NCBI GenBank assembly: GCA_940671915.1
Contig: CALNVZ010003426.1
Location: 28,237,553 to 28,301,552, forward strand
Source of the DNA: Paracentrotus lividus
Taxonomy: Eukaryota; Echinodermata; Echinoidea; Camarodonta; Echinidae
Direction of reading: 5' to 3'
DNA: 64,000 bases
In this document: positions 1-11,393 of the stretch, piece by piece
How positions within the stretch are numbered: position 1 is the stretch's first letter
Layout of the letters: every line of letters starts with the position of its first letter
Position numbers and translations under genes: made by a program
The notes under the pieces: model-generated
What the model was told of the DNA's origin: nothing
The model's database searches: none
What the model saw: the letters and a program-made list of their open reading frames with translations, nothing else

Positions 1-1284
1 ATTGAACATGTGCACATTGAAAGCGTATATCAAAAAGAGGTTTTCAACAGAGCTTGGAAATGACTGCATGAATGTTTAACAAAAGCAACTAAATGATTAA
101 TTCCACAATAACGCTCCATATTTCTTTCATGAAGAATCGATTTCGAAAGTTTTTGGCAATGAGTTCTTTTGATAAATAAGAAGTTTTGATATTAAAAAAA
201 GGGCCGTTATATCAATCTATAACTAAATTATTAATTCCAAATTTGAATCCGCTACGTCATGAAGGATGTGTTTCGAAACATTTTTTTACGGCGAGTTCTT
301 CCGATAAATAAGAAGTTTCGGTACTAGAAACGGCCTATTATCAATCCAAAACTAAACAATTAATTCCACAATATTATCCACTCCGTCCTTCTTTCAAAAG
401 GAATTTATTTCGAAACGATTTTGGCAATGAGTTCTTCCTATAAATAAGACGTTTTGGTATTACAAACGGGCCGTTATATCAATCTATAATTAAATTATCA
501 ATTCCGAAATTGAATCCGATATGTCTTTAAGTTATGAAGAATGTATTTCGAAACGTTTTTGACGGCGAGTTCTTCCGATAAATAAAAAGTTTCGGTTATT
601 AGAAACGGCCCGTTATAATTCCAAAACTAAACAATTAATTCCAAAATTGTATCCGCTCCATCTTTCTTTCATGAAGAATTGATTGAAGTTTTTTGCAATG
701 AGTTATTCTGATAAATAAGAAGTTTTGGTATTAAAAACGGGCCGTTATCATTTTATAACTAAATGATTAATTCCGATATTGTAATCGCTACGTCTTTAAT
801 CTATGAAGAATATTATTTCGATACATTTTTGACGGCGAGTTATTCCAATGAATAAGACGTTTCGGTAGTAAAAACGGGGCGTTATATCATTCTGTAACTA
901 ATTAATTAATTCCGAAATGGTATCCGCTCCATTTTTATTTTATGAAGAATATATTACGAAACATTTTTGACAGCGAGTTCTTCCGATAAAGAAGAAATTT
1001 TGGTACTAAAAACGGCCCGTTATCAATCCAAAAGTAAACACTTAATTCCGCAATATTACCCGTTTCGTCCTTCTTTCAAAAAGAATTTATTTTGAAACGT
1101 TTTTGGCAATGAGTTATTCCGATAAATAAGAAGTTTTGACATTAAAAACGGGCGGTTATATCATTCTATAACTAAATGATTAATTCCGAAATTGTATCTG
1201 CTCCGTCTTTCTTTCATAAAGAATTTATTTCGAACGTTTGGCAATGAGTTCTCCTGATAAATAAGAAGGTTTTGTATTAAAAAC

Positions 1285-1870
1285 GATTGTCTTACAGGGA
1301 GCGGGGAGGGGGGGGGGGGTGGTAGTGGTTTGCCACTGCTACTCGGGTATTGGGTAAAACATCGCATCACTTTTACATCCGGGTAACTTGAGTAAACCAT
1401 TACGTCATCGCTCCAGCGGAGCGGTGTGCGAGCGGTGTGCCTTGTTTCGAGCTAAAGGGGATTACGTAATGGGCCTCGCCTAACGTGCCTAAACCCTCTA
1501 CTACTCGGGTTTTGCTTGAAACATCGCATCACTTTTACATCCGGGTAACTTGAGTAAACCATTACGGTCATCACTCCAGCGAGGCGGTGTGCCTTGTTTC
1601 GAGCTAAAGGGGATTACGTAATGGGCCTCGCCTAACGTGCCTAAACCTCTACTACTCGGTTTTGCTTGAAACATCGCATCACTTTTACATCCGGGCAACT
1701 TGGGTAAAATGACGTCCGCACCAGCACGGACTCTTTTACGTGTATAATTAACCCAAAAGTCGGGCGGGGGGGGGGGGGGGGGGGGTGGGTGGGTGTCAGG
1801 TCCAGTGTATGAGAAGGTGAACGTCGCCAGTTCTCATCCCTCCTTTATATAATGATTGCTGGCACCTTAG
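1285..1870. repeat. Higher-order spacer of the satellite, copy 1
   Basis: A non-monomer insert begins at GATTGTCTTACAGGGAGCGG, has G-runs at 1308-1320 and about 1749-1786, and ends near CTGGCACCTTAGTCCACG. Within it a ~170 bp block (key words ACTTTTACATCCGGG and TTACGTAATGGGCCTCGCC) is itself tandemly doubled. The same spacer recurs about 1.67 kb downstream, which defines the higher-order period. Confidence 0.85.
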
Positions 1871-2947
1871 TCCACGCATTTTTCTCGATAAATAAGAAGA
1901 AACTCAACAATTTATTCCCGTTATCCGCTCCATCTTTCTTTTATGAAGAATGTATTTTGAAACGTTTTTGACGGCGAGTTCTGAACCGATAAATAAGAAG
2001 TTTCAATACTAGAAACGACCCGCTATCAAATAACTCCACAATATTATCCGTTCCTTTCAAAAAGAATTTATTTCGAAACGTTTTGGCAATGAGTTCTTCG
2101 ATAAATAAGAAGATTTGGAATTACAAACGGGCCGTTATATCAATCTATAATTAAATTATTAATTCAGAAATTGAATCCGCTAACGTCTTTATTTATGAAG
2201 AATGTATTTCGAAACGTTTTTGACGCGAGTTCTTTCGATAAACAAGAAGTTTCGGTACTAGAACGGCCCGTTATAATTCCAAAACTAAACAATTAATTCC
2301 AAAATTGTATCCGCTCCATCTTTCTTTCATGAAGAATTGATTTCGAAAGTTTTTTGCAATGAGTTTTTTCTGATAAATAAGAAGTTTTGGTATTAAAAAC
2401 GGCCGTTGTGATTTTATAGCTAAATGATTAATTCCGATATTGTTATCCCAACGTCTTTAATTTATGAAGAATATTATTGATACATTTTTGACGGCGAGTT
2501 ATTCCAATGAAATAAGACGTTTCGGTTGTAAAAACGGGGCGTTATATCATTCTGTAACTAATAATTTAATATCCGAAATGGTATCCGCTCCATTTTTATT
2601 TTATGAAGAATATATTACGAAATTTTTGACGGCGAGTTCTTTCCGATAAAGAAGACATTTTGGTACTAAAAACGGCCCGTTATCAATCCAAAAGTAAACA
2701 CTTAATTCCGCAATATTACCCTGTTCGTCCTTCTTTCAAAAAGAATTTATTTTGAAACGTTTTTGGCAATGAGTTCTTCCGATAAATAAGAAGTTTTGAC
2801 ATTAAAGACGGGCGGTTATATCATTCTATAACTTAATGATTAATTCCGAAAATTGTATCTGCTCCGTCTTTCTTTCATAAAGAATTTATTTCGAAACGTT
2901 TTGGCAATGAGTTCTCCTGATAAATAAGAAGTTTTTTGTATTAAAAA

Positions 2948-3412
2948 CGATTGTCTTACAGGGAGCGGGGAGGGGGGGGGTGGGTAGTGGTTTTTGCCAC
3001 TGCTACTCGGGTATTGGGTAAACAACTCGCATCACTTTTACACCGGGTAACTTGAGTAAACCATTACGTCCATCACTCCAGCGAGGCGGTGTGCCTTGTT
3101 TCGAGCTAAAAGGGGATTACGTAATGGGCCTCGCCTAACGTGCCTAAACCCTCTACTACTCGGGTTTGCTTGAAACATCGCATCACTTTTAACATCCGGG
3201 CAACTTGGGTAAAATGACGTCACCGCACCAGCACGGACTCTTTTACGTGTATAATTAACCAAAAGTCGGGCGGGGGGGGGGGTGGGTGTCAAGTCCAGTG
3301 TATGAGAAGGTGAACGTCGCCAGTTCTCATCCCTCCTTTATATAATGATGCTGGCACCTTATTCCACGCATTTTTTCTCGATAAATAAAAAGAAGAAACT
3401 CAACAATTTATT
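2948..3412. repeat. Higher-order spacer of the satellite, copy 2
   Basis: Same sequence as the spacer starting at 1285 but with the internal ~170 bp block present once rather than twice, so it is shorter. It begins with the GATTGTCTTACAGGGAGCGG word and ends in the CTGGCACCTTATTCCACG word. The flanking monomers follow in the same order as around copy 1. Confidence 0.85.
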
Positions 3413-4668
3413 CCGTTAATCCGCTCCATCTGTCTTTTAATGAAGAATCTATTTCGAAACGTTTTAGAACGGCGAGTTCTGAACCGATAAATAAGAAGTT
3501 TCAATACTAGAAACGACCCGCTATCAAAAATAACTCCACAATAATATCCGTTCCGTCTTTCTTTCAAAAAGAATTTATTCGAAACGTTTTTTGGCAATGA
3601 GTTCTTCCGATAAATAAGAAGTTTTTGGAATTACAAACGGGCGCTTATATCAATCTATAATTAAATTATTAATTCAGAAATTGAATCCGCTATACGTCTT
3701 TATTTTATGAAGAATGTATTTCGAAACGTTTTGACGGCGAGTTCTTTCGATAAACAAGAAGTTTCGGTACTAGAAACGGCCCGTTTATCATTCCAAAACT
3801 AAACAATTAATTCCAAAATTGTATCTGCTCCATTTTTCTTTCATGAAAATTGATTTCGAAAGTTTTTGGCAATGAGTTCTTTCTGATAAATAAGAAGTTT
3901 TGATATTAAAACGGGCCGTTATATTATAACTAAATGATTAATTCCGAAATTTATTGTATCCGCTACGTCTTTAATTTATGAAGATATATTTCGAAACATT
4001 TTTGACGGCGAGTTCTTCAATAAATAAGAAGTTTTGGTAGTAAAAACGGCGCGTTATATCATTCTGTTTAATATCCGCTCCGTCTTTATTTTATGAAGAA
4101 TATAGAGAATTTCTTTCGAAACTTTTTTGACGATGAGTTCTTCTCATAAATAAAAAGTTTTGGTACTAAAAACGGCCCGTTATCAATCCAAAACTGTATC
4201 TGCTCCATTTTGCTTTCATAAAGAATTTATTTCGAAACGTTTTTGGCAATGAGTTCTTCTGATAAATAAGAAGTTTTGATATTAAAAACGGGCCGTTTTA
4301 TTATAACTAAATGATTAATTCCGAAATTTATTGTATCTGCTACGTCTTTAATTTATGAAGAATATATTTCGAAACATTTTTGACGGCGAGTTCTTCCAAT
4401 AAATAAGAAGTTTTGGTAGTAAAAACGGCGCGTTATATCATTCTGTATAATATCCGCTCCGTCTTTATTTTATGAAGAATATAGAGAATTTCTTTCGAAA
4501 CTTTTTTGACGATGAGTTCTTCTCATAAATAAAAAGTTTTGGTACTAAAAACGGCCCGTTATCAATCCAAAACTGTATCTGCTCCATTTTGCTTTCATAA
4601 AGAATTTATTTCGAAACGTTTTTGGCAATGAGTTCTTCTGATAAATAAGAAGTTTTGGTATTAAAAAC

Positions 4669-4745
4669 GATTGTCTTACAGGGAGCGGGGGCGGGGGGTT
4701 GGTAGTGGTTTATGATGCTGGCACCTTAGTCCACGTATTTCCGAT
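4669..4745. repeat. Higher-order spacer of the satellite, truncated copy 3
   Basis: The opening GATTGTCTTACAGGGAGCGG and the GGTAGTGGTTT word are present, then the sequence jumps directly to GATGCTGGCACCTTAGTCC. The middle of the spacer has been deleted. Its position, about 1.7 kb after copy 2, keeps the higher-order period. Confidence 0.8.
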
Positions 4746-4860
4746 AAATAAGAAGAAAATAAGAAGAAACTCAACAATTAATTCCTGTTACCAGCTCCAT
4801 CTTTCTTTTATGAAGATTGTATTTCGAAACATTTTTGACGGCGAGTTCTTCCGATAAATA

Positions 4861-5370
4861 GTAATCGTGAATCGTAATAGAATGGTAATTGTCAATCATT
4901 TTTGTATTTATGCCTACTCTTTGTTTCATTGTAAAATATTATTGTAATCTTCTGTTCATGCAATGGTCATTTGAAATAAAGTTTATACAATTTTCATGTA
5001 AAATATATTATTGTGCTGCCTTTGCGCGGAGCGTTTTACAAAGTGGAGGGGGTGACTGAAGAGAAATAATTGGTGATTTAAGCTAGATCGAGATATATCC
5101 AATGCTGGAATTCAATGTTGGCAACTATAGTTTGATTATGATCATGTCAATGCAAAGTACACGGCCATATAACATGTAGCATGAAGCGAGTCAGTGGACC
5201 AGGTCCGTTATATGCTAATTAAGAGGATTAATATAATTGGATTATCTCTGGCAGAGACCTCCTTGGCGCTAAGTCGATCTTAATCCCCAGATTAAGCTCT
5301 GTAAAAGTGATGTGATGTTACCACTAAAAGGGGATTTACTCGGTACTGTGCTAACAGACCGGTTTGCGTA
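4861..5370. other. AT-rich stretch between satellite and foldback element
   Basis: I see no gene, RNA or clear repeat here. The strand carries AT-rich text and one AATAAA-like word near 4975, with no coding frame leading to it. Confidence 0.6.
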
Positions 5371-5379
5371 ATGACCCCA

Positions 5380-6050
5380 CGGACAATTACCCCCTGAGGA
5401 CAATTACCCCGAGACATACCCGACATTACCCCCGGACAATACGAGGAGCAATTACCACCCGGACAATTACCCCCGGACAATTACCCCCAGACAATTACCC
5501 CCCGGACAATTACCCCCGGACAATTACCCCCGGACAATTCCCCCGGACAATTACCCCCAGACAATTACCCCCTGGGACAATTACCCCCGGACAATTAACC
5601 CTCGAGGACAATTACCCCGGACAATTACCCCTCACAGGCATTGATGTTGGAATCAAGTGGCACCCATTGTGAGTCTCGCTCGCAGGTTTTCGAATTATTT
5701 TCTACTCGTTCTTATCTTAATGAATTTCTCTTTCTCTTTCTCTTTTATATTTCGTATCAGGACAACTACCCCAGGACAAATTACCCCCGAAGGACAATTA
5801 CCCGGAACAATATCCCCAGGACAATTACCCCCGAACAATTAACCCCCGAACAATACCCCAAGAAAAATTACCCCGAGGACAATTACCCCCCGGACAATTA
5901 CCCCGAAGGACAATTCCCCCGGAACAATTACCCCAGGACATTACCCCGAACAATTAACCCCCGAACAATTACCCCAAGGAAATTACCCCCGAGGACAATT
6001 ACCCCGACAATTACTACGAGGACATTTACCCGGACAGTTACCCCCCCCTT
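5380..6050. repeat. Minisatellite GGACAATTACCCCC, two blocks in the left arm
   Basis: Two blocks of a ~13-16 bp unit, GGACAATTACCCCC with small indels, at about 5380-5633 and 5760-6045, separated by a unique block. Indels in the C-run make open frames rich in Asp-Asn-Tyr-Pro and Arg-Thr-Ile-Thr, which are artefacts of the repeat. Confidence 0.92.
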
Positions 6051-6261
6051 TCCACCGGCAATTGATGTTGGAATCAAAGCGGCGCCCATTGTGAGTCTCG
6101 CCTGGTGTTTTTTGAATTATTTTCTACTTGATCTTAACTTAATGGCTTTCTCTTTCCCTTTCTCTTTATATTTATCTTTCTCCTTTTCTCTATCTCTGCT
6201 CTCTCTCTCTCTCGTCTCTCACACACACTTTCTTATTTTTCCTTTTTTTTCCCCTTTTTCT

Positions 6262-6575
6262 TCCTTTCCTTTAATAATATTTTAATAATAATATCAATAT
6301 TAAGCATTTATAATGCGCCGACTAATCTAGTAAACTATTCAGAGGCAAGCTAATATTATTACCCGGCTATAGCCATAGCTGCCCTTATAAAGGGCGCTTT
6401 AGCCCATTCGAGGAATTTCTTTCCTACGGTACCCATTTACCTTACTAGGGTCAAGTCTGGCAATTTGCAGATTAATATCTTGCCAAAGGACATTAGTGGA
6501 ATGGACGGATTCGAACCGCGTACCTTGGATCGTCAGTCCGCCGACTTATCCCATTCGACCACACACCTCCACCCC
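6262..6575 (-). mobile_element. tRNA-derived SINE (Val-like head), copy 1
   Basis: On the minus strand a tRNA-like head carries box A (GTCGAATGGGATAAGTC, degenerate) and box B (GGTTCGAATCC). A body with AATCTGCAAATTGCCAG follows, then a tail with ATTATAAATGCTTAATA and an A/T-rich end. The anticodon loop reads CTGACGA, giving GAC (Val-like). Two related copies lie at 55775-56085 and 58685-59570. This copy sits in the left arm of the foldback element and is absent from the right arm, so it inserted after the inverted repeat formed. Confidence 0.8.
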
Positions 6576-7374
6576 CTCCTTCCCCTTTTTTGTTTTTGTT
6601 AGCGGCGCCTTCTGCGCCATGAAAAAATGGGGAGGGGGCGCTTGCACCCCAAGCCCCCTGTTTGGATACACATTATATGCATCAGAAAATATGTAAACTG
6701 GCCCTCATATTCCCAACGGTAGATTCAGCAAAATACGTGGTCGAAACCCATGGTTTCATTGGCGGTCATCTGGGCCATAACGAATACTTATGTATGTATT
6801 TAATTTTACGATAACTTATTTTACATAAATTGATATTTAAGCTAGTTTATATTTCACTTAATTTTGTTAATTATATGGAGTTAATAAATATGACCTTTAA
6901 TTGCCGCCCTTAGAACCATGGTTAAGACCAAGGTTTTATCCATTTTTTCGTGAAATTAAACAAAAAATAATTAAAAATCATTTCAGTTGAATCAGAGATG
7001 AATCAGAGAATATTCAACTGTGTGATTATTATGTGTATTTGTGTCCTTTCATGAATGTTCAAATTGTTGTTCTATGAAAATAAAAGGTAATATGAGGCCC
7101 GTTTACATATTTTCTGATGCATATATGAGTATCCCACACGGGGGGGGGGGCTTTGGCTCAACCCCCCCCCCATTTTTTCATGGCGCAAATGGTGAGAGGG
7201 GGGGGGAGAAAAAGCAAGGTAAAAAGAAAGTGAGAGAGAGAGCAAAGGAGAAAGAGAATATGAAAGAAAAAGAGATATTATTATGATAAATCAATTAGAA
7301 AATAATTAGAAAACCTGCGACACGGCGATCGAGACCCACAATGGGCGCCGCTTGATTCCAACATCAATGCCTGT

Positions 7375-7996
7375 GAGGGGGGTAATTGTCGTCGGGGGTA
7401 GTTGATCGGGTGTAACTCTCGGGGGTAATTGTCGCGGGGGGTAATTGTCTCGGGGGTAATTGTCCGGGGGTAGTTGTCGGGGGGTAATTGTCCGGGGTAA
7501 TTGTCCTGATACGGCCTATAGGGTATCGAGAAATCGAGAAATATGAAAGAGAAAGAGATATTCATTATAATAAAATCAAGTAGAAAGTAATTAGAAAACC
7601 TGCGAACACCGGCGATCGAGACCCACAATGGGCGCCGCTTGATTCCAACAATCAATGCCTGTGAGGGGGTAATTGTCCTCGGGGGTAATTGTCCGGGGGG
7701 TAATGTCCGGGGGTAATTGTCCTAGGGAGGTAATTGTCCGGGGGTAATTGTCGGGGGTAATTGTCCGGGGTAATTGTCCGGGGGTAATTGTCCGGGGGGT
7801 AATTGTCCGGGGGTAATTGTCCAGGGGGGGTAATTGTCCGGGGGGTAAATGTCCGGGGTAATTGTCTTCGGGGGTAATTGTCCTCGGGGGGGGGGTTAAT
7901 AGTCCGGGGGTAATTGTCCGGGGGTAATTGTCCTCGGGGGGTAATTGTCCGGGGTAATTGTCGCGGGGGTAATTGTCCAGGGGGTAATTGTCTAGA
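7375..7996. repeat. Minisatellite GGGGGTAATTGTCC, two blocks in the right arm
   Basis: Reverse complement of the left-arm minisatellite, again in two blocks (about 7375-7505 and 7675-7996) split by the unique block with CTTGATTCCAACA. Unit length varies through the G-run. Copy number is higher here than in the corresponding left outer block, so the arms have evolved separately by slippage. Confidence 0.92.
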
Positions 7997-8543
7997 ACCC
8001 ATTTCTAGATATATGGTGCATTAGAATTTGAATGGTTGAATACCTATGTCACTGTGTGGCATGTACAACATGTAGAGTGTGAAGCATAGGTGAATGTGGT
8101 CAATTGGAATATGTACATTATAGATTAATAACTATATATTCAGACGATCAAGTTACAAACATATATACTCGAGAAATACACTCCCCTTATATATCATGGT
8201 CATTTCCAAACAATGTTCTAGGGTATGATTCTGTAGGCGAGATGTGGAATTTAAATGATATTCTGGTCGAGTTTTATCCCTGTTCGTAAGAAACCGCAAT
8301 AAGATGTCAAAGATCGTCCCGCCAACCCGCCCCCCCCCCACCCAAAAAAAAAAAAGTTATGTAACAAAAATCAAGGTAGTGTAATTTTTAGTATAACGTG
8401 ATTAAAGCTTTTAGAGCACTTATTTGCATGCACAAAGAATGAAATGAAAGTTCAATGGTTAAGGAGTAAGGACATAAGGTAGTGTTATACAAGGTTGTAA
8501 AAGTATTGGCATTGAACAATTATGGTAATCATTTTCATTTCAG
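7997..8543. other. Unannotated stretch upstream of the candidate first exon
   Basis: No repeat copy or coding frame recognised. The stretch ends in TTTTCATTTCAG, a good 3' splice site, so if the next feature is real the upstream untranslated exon and promoter should be here or further left. Confidence 0.5.
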
Positions 8544-10834
8544 AGACGATGTGAAGTTTCATCATGCTCCCTCCAATTAGGCGACATCGTCTCGGCCGGT
8601 TCTCCGTAACGCACCCCATCAGCCTGGCTGTTAAAATGCAAGGTAAAATTATTTGCAGTCATCCACTTTATTCCTCAAACATTGTTCAATAAGGGGGAAT
8701 CAGCTGTTATGACAGATCTTGAACCTTATAGCCCTATTTTAACAGTGGTTGCAAAAAGGACACCATAATATTTTCAATGGCGTTGATAACAAAAACGTCT
8801 CCAAGCATCTATTAATATTTCATTTGAATAAACATGCTATTTGTTAATGTTATGGATTTCAATGCATTACAATGATTTGCATGCCTTTGCATTATCATGT
8901 TGTGATATCTGTAGCTGTACATTTTCCATTCTACTTGCCATCTTCATTGGGATTGCTTAACTTCGTTTAGGACGATAAAAATACTCTTCGATAATGTAAA
9001 TAATTGCAAATGATTGATGGCTGAAAGTCCCTATTGCCATGAGCGTCCCATGGTATGCTTAAAATAACACCAGAGTCTATGGAGGAAAATAATCACCCTT
9101 TTACTCATTGTGAAGCATGTAATGATGCTTCGGAAATGAGTTTTTCAGGTTGCCTTCTTGATAATTAATACATGCCTTGAAAGCATATACGCCCCTACCA
9201 CTCAGATTTTCTAGCCTCAATAAAGATACTCAATCCCTACTGAAATATATACTTGAATACTTGGTACAATGTAAATACAATGATTGTGGAAATTCCTTAC
9301 ACGATACTCTAGCGCAATAAAACAAAACAACAAACGGGATAAAATTATTGTCTATTAATAGGGATGTCCACTAAATTTAAAGTTATTTTAAAGTTGTTTT
9401 TGCTAGGCTTATTGAATAGAGCATGTTAAAAGAAACAATTTGGTACTTGAATTATCACAATTGGATGTTCCATTTCAAAGATATGACCCAAAAAGTGTCT
9501 CAGATTACCAATGAGCTGCTAGAACACTTTTACAAGTTTCAGACAAAGCCAGAAAATGCTATAAAAGCTCAAGTTTATGGTCCTTTTGTCTTTGATTTAT
9601 TAAACCAAATCATACCAAAAATTTTCTATGTGTGTATCAACATGAAATGAGATTATAGTAACACAATTAAGGCGTATGAGTAGATTAAACAAAAAGTTAT
9701 GGCAGTACAAAACTGATGGTTTGACATGTATGTTACCGTTTGTGATCCAATATGACTACCGCGGAAAAATACTCCATAGGGCATGTTTCAATAGAAACAC
9801 CCTAGACAATAGACTTTTTCATGGTGGTGTAGCTCAGAGCTGAGTGTTGGAGAAGGCGAGAGTAATTTGAAAACTTAATGGCCAGTGGTAAAACATTGTT
9901 CTTTGTTTTTCACCCCAATACATTTTTTGTTCAAAAATAGTTAAATTTTTATAGATATCCACTTCTCCTATCTGAATGTATTCCAATCATGAGAAATTCC
10001 AGTCATAACAACACATCACACAGAAGCACACTTTCAACACGCTTCTGTAGTTTTCTTCATATCAATTTTTTCAACAGGAGAGTTGATCACCTGCTGAGGT
10101 ATTTTCTAAGAGAAGAAACTGACCAATTTGGAATAAAAATGATTGATATTTACACACTGGCCAAAAGACAATTTCGAAAGCTGTTTTTTATTGAAATTTT
10201 GCTATTTCTCTGCCTGTGTATTATTGAGTAGCAAGAACACTTAGTGCATGGCTATGTTTGCATTGTAAATGCATGGGGACTAACATCCATACAGTGAAGT
10301 GGAAACCGTTCTAGTGGCTTTTGCTTGTCTGTGGCCATCCTACTATTAAGGCGGGAAGAAGTCTTTTCTAACCTCAGCACCATGACGAATCCAGGGGGCG
10401 CTGAGGAGCTCGCCTTCTTTATCTTTTTAAGTACGGCACATATTGGCCATGTTTGGTATAGGCCTATTATATCTGAAGGCCACCAACACACCATGCAACT
10501 CACGACTGACTGACCTTGGATCCGAAATAACAAAGCGCGTTGAAAAAATACGCGCTTTGTAATTCTGATCCAAAGTCGACCAGTTGCAAGTGTATGGTCA
10601 TGATGGTGTGCGGTGGCCTTAAGAAAAATGTGGTGTCGCCTCTTCCCCCTCTATTTTTCAAATTTTGTTGGATCTGCCATGACTGTTGAGCCAATATGGT
10701 CTTGCATTATGTGTTTTTAAAGAAACCTTGTCAAGAAGGGTTAACTCATGTATTTTCTTCTTTCTTATTTCACAGAATACTACCAAACCGGGAATCGGGT
10801 GCGTCATGTAAAGAGAGAGGAGGACTACGAATAG
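8544..10834 (+). CDS. Candidate two-exon microprotein gene (45 aa), function unknown
   Basis: Exon A is 8544-8642, between a TTTTCATTTCAG acceptor and a CAAG/GTAAAA donor. Its ATG at 8564 (A at -3, in-frame stop just upstream at 8552) opens 26 codons plus one base. Exon B starts at 10776 after TTCTTATTTCACAG. The split codon becomes GAA and the frame runs 18 more codons to TAG at 10832-10834. The intron would be 8643-10775 (2133 nt). The product is 45 residues and basic in its first half (starts MLPPIRRHRLGRF), with no obvious membrane helix and an acidic tail (ends KREEDYE). I do not recognise the family. The phase match and CpG-richer, higher-GC exon A set against AT-rich flanks are the support. 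An AATAAA lies at 11007. Alternatively it is chance splice-like sequence, or the 3' part of a longer alternative transcript. Confidence 0.45.
8643..10775 (+). other. Putative intron of the microprotein candidate
   Basis: GTAAAA at the 5' end and TTCTTATTTCACAG at the 3' end. Open frames at 9423-9650, 9989-10231 and 10252-10533 are AT-rich or unlike known proteins, and I do not support them as genes. A 140-bp hairpin lies at 10478-10618. Confidence 0.4.
10478..10618. repeat. Hairpin-forming inverted repeat, ~140 bp
   Basis: GGCCACCAACACACCATG at 10478 pairs with CATGATGGTGTGCGGTGGCC at the right end. The pairing continues inward through TTGGATC/GATCCAA and AAGCGCG/CGCGCTT to a short A-rich loop. 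It resembles a small palindromic MITE. No target duplication is certain. Confidence 0.75.
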
Positions 10835-11006
10835 AATTCCTAACGAGAAAGTACTGACACCCATACCTTAATTATCTTTTGTTCACCCTGATCTCATAGG
10901 CTAATATTAATATTGTAAAGAGTATGTATGGTTTGGTTTTCTTCTATCAAATTATCGGCCGATTTTCACCTGTAGGCCAAAACATGTACCGTACACATTT
11001 CTAAAA

Positions 11007-11012
11007 AATAAA
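11007..11012 (+). terminator. Candidate polyadenylation signal AATAAA
   Basis: A perfect AATAAA 173 nt after the stop of the candidate microprotein gene, followed by a T-rich stretch. Such hexamers are frequent in AT-rich DNA, so this only supports the gene if transcripts end here. Confidence 0.3.
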
Positions 11013-11393
11013 TGTTTTTCAGTTTTCGAGAAAAAAATCAGTAGGCTATAGTTAAATTTATTTTCAACAGCATATCCCTTCGGCTGAATTATAAAAAAAT
11101 AAAAAAAAAATTGATTTTTTTTGTTTTGTTTTGTTAGGCTCCAGCAAAATCATTTTGCTTTCGTTTTAATTTATTGAATCAGATTATTTCTACTTACACT
11201 TTTCGGGACCCTTGCTATATCTTGGACGTTTCCCCAACCTCTCCCGGGGATTTTCTTAAGTTTGTCAAACCCCGCAATACCCAATTTTGCCATGTTGTCT
11301 CTTTTGGGGGCCCCTATTTGATTACCCGACACACCTGATCCTATCCCCCATGAAATGTGTCTTGGGTGTAGTGTTGATACTGTTCTTAACGAT

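Larger units (their letters stand above)
1..4860. repeat. Satellite array, ~132-138 bp monomers in alternating subtypes
   Basis: The whole block is tandem copies of a unit recognised by GATAAATAAGAAGTTT, AAAAACGGGCCGTTAT, TTAATTCCGAAATTG, and TTTCGAAACGTTTTTGG. Starts near 171, 303, 439, 577 and 709 give spacings of about 132-138 bp. Two subtypes tend to alternate, one with TTTTGGCAATGAGTTC and one with TTTTGACGGCGAGTTC, so the functional period is a ~270 bp dimer. Short open frames inside are chance products. The array runs off the left edge of the window and stops at about 4860 after a GATAAATA, where unrelated sequence begins. Confidence 0.93.
5371..7996. mobile_element. Long inverted-repeat foldback element with minisatellite arms (TU-like)
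   Basis: The left arm (5371-6711) and right arm (7089-7996) are reverse complements flanking a ~377 bp spacer. Reading inward from either end the order is the same: minisatellite of GGACAATTACCCCC units, a unique block (CATTGATGTTGGAATCAAG and an AATTATTTTCTA word), a second minisatellite, the unique block again, a pyrimidine-rich tract, then an inner block (ATGAAAAAATGGGG, ATGCATCAGAAAATATGTAA). This modular plan, outer short tandem repeats plus inner non-repeated domains, matches foldback transposons such as the TU elements described from sea urchin. That family assignment is from memory of their organisation, not from alignment. No transposase is present, so it is non-autonomous. I could not identify a target-site duplication. 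Confidence 0.8.

Noticed and set aside
1..4860. CRISPR-like array
   Set aside because: Repeats are ~132-138 bp, diverged and contiguous without unique spacers, in a eukaryotic genome.
5364..8002. Open frames rich in Asp-Asn-Tyr-Pro and Arg-Thr-Ile-Thr on both strands
   Set aside because: They are translations of the 14-bp minisatellite in the foldback arms. Frames change with each C-run indel, and both strands give similar frames.
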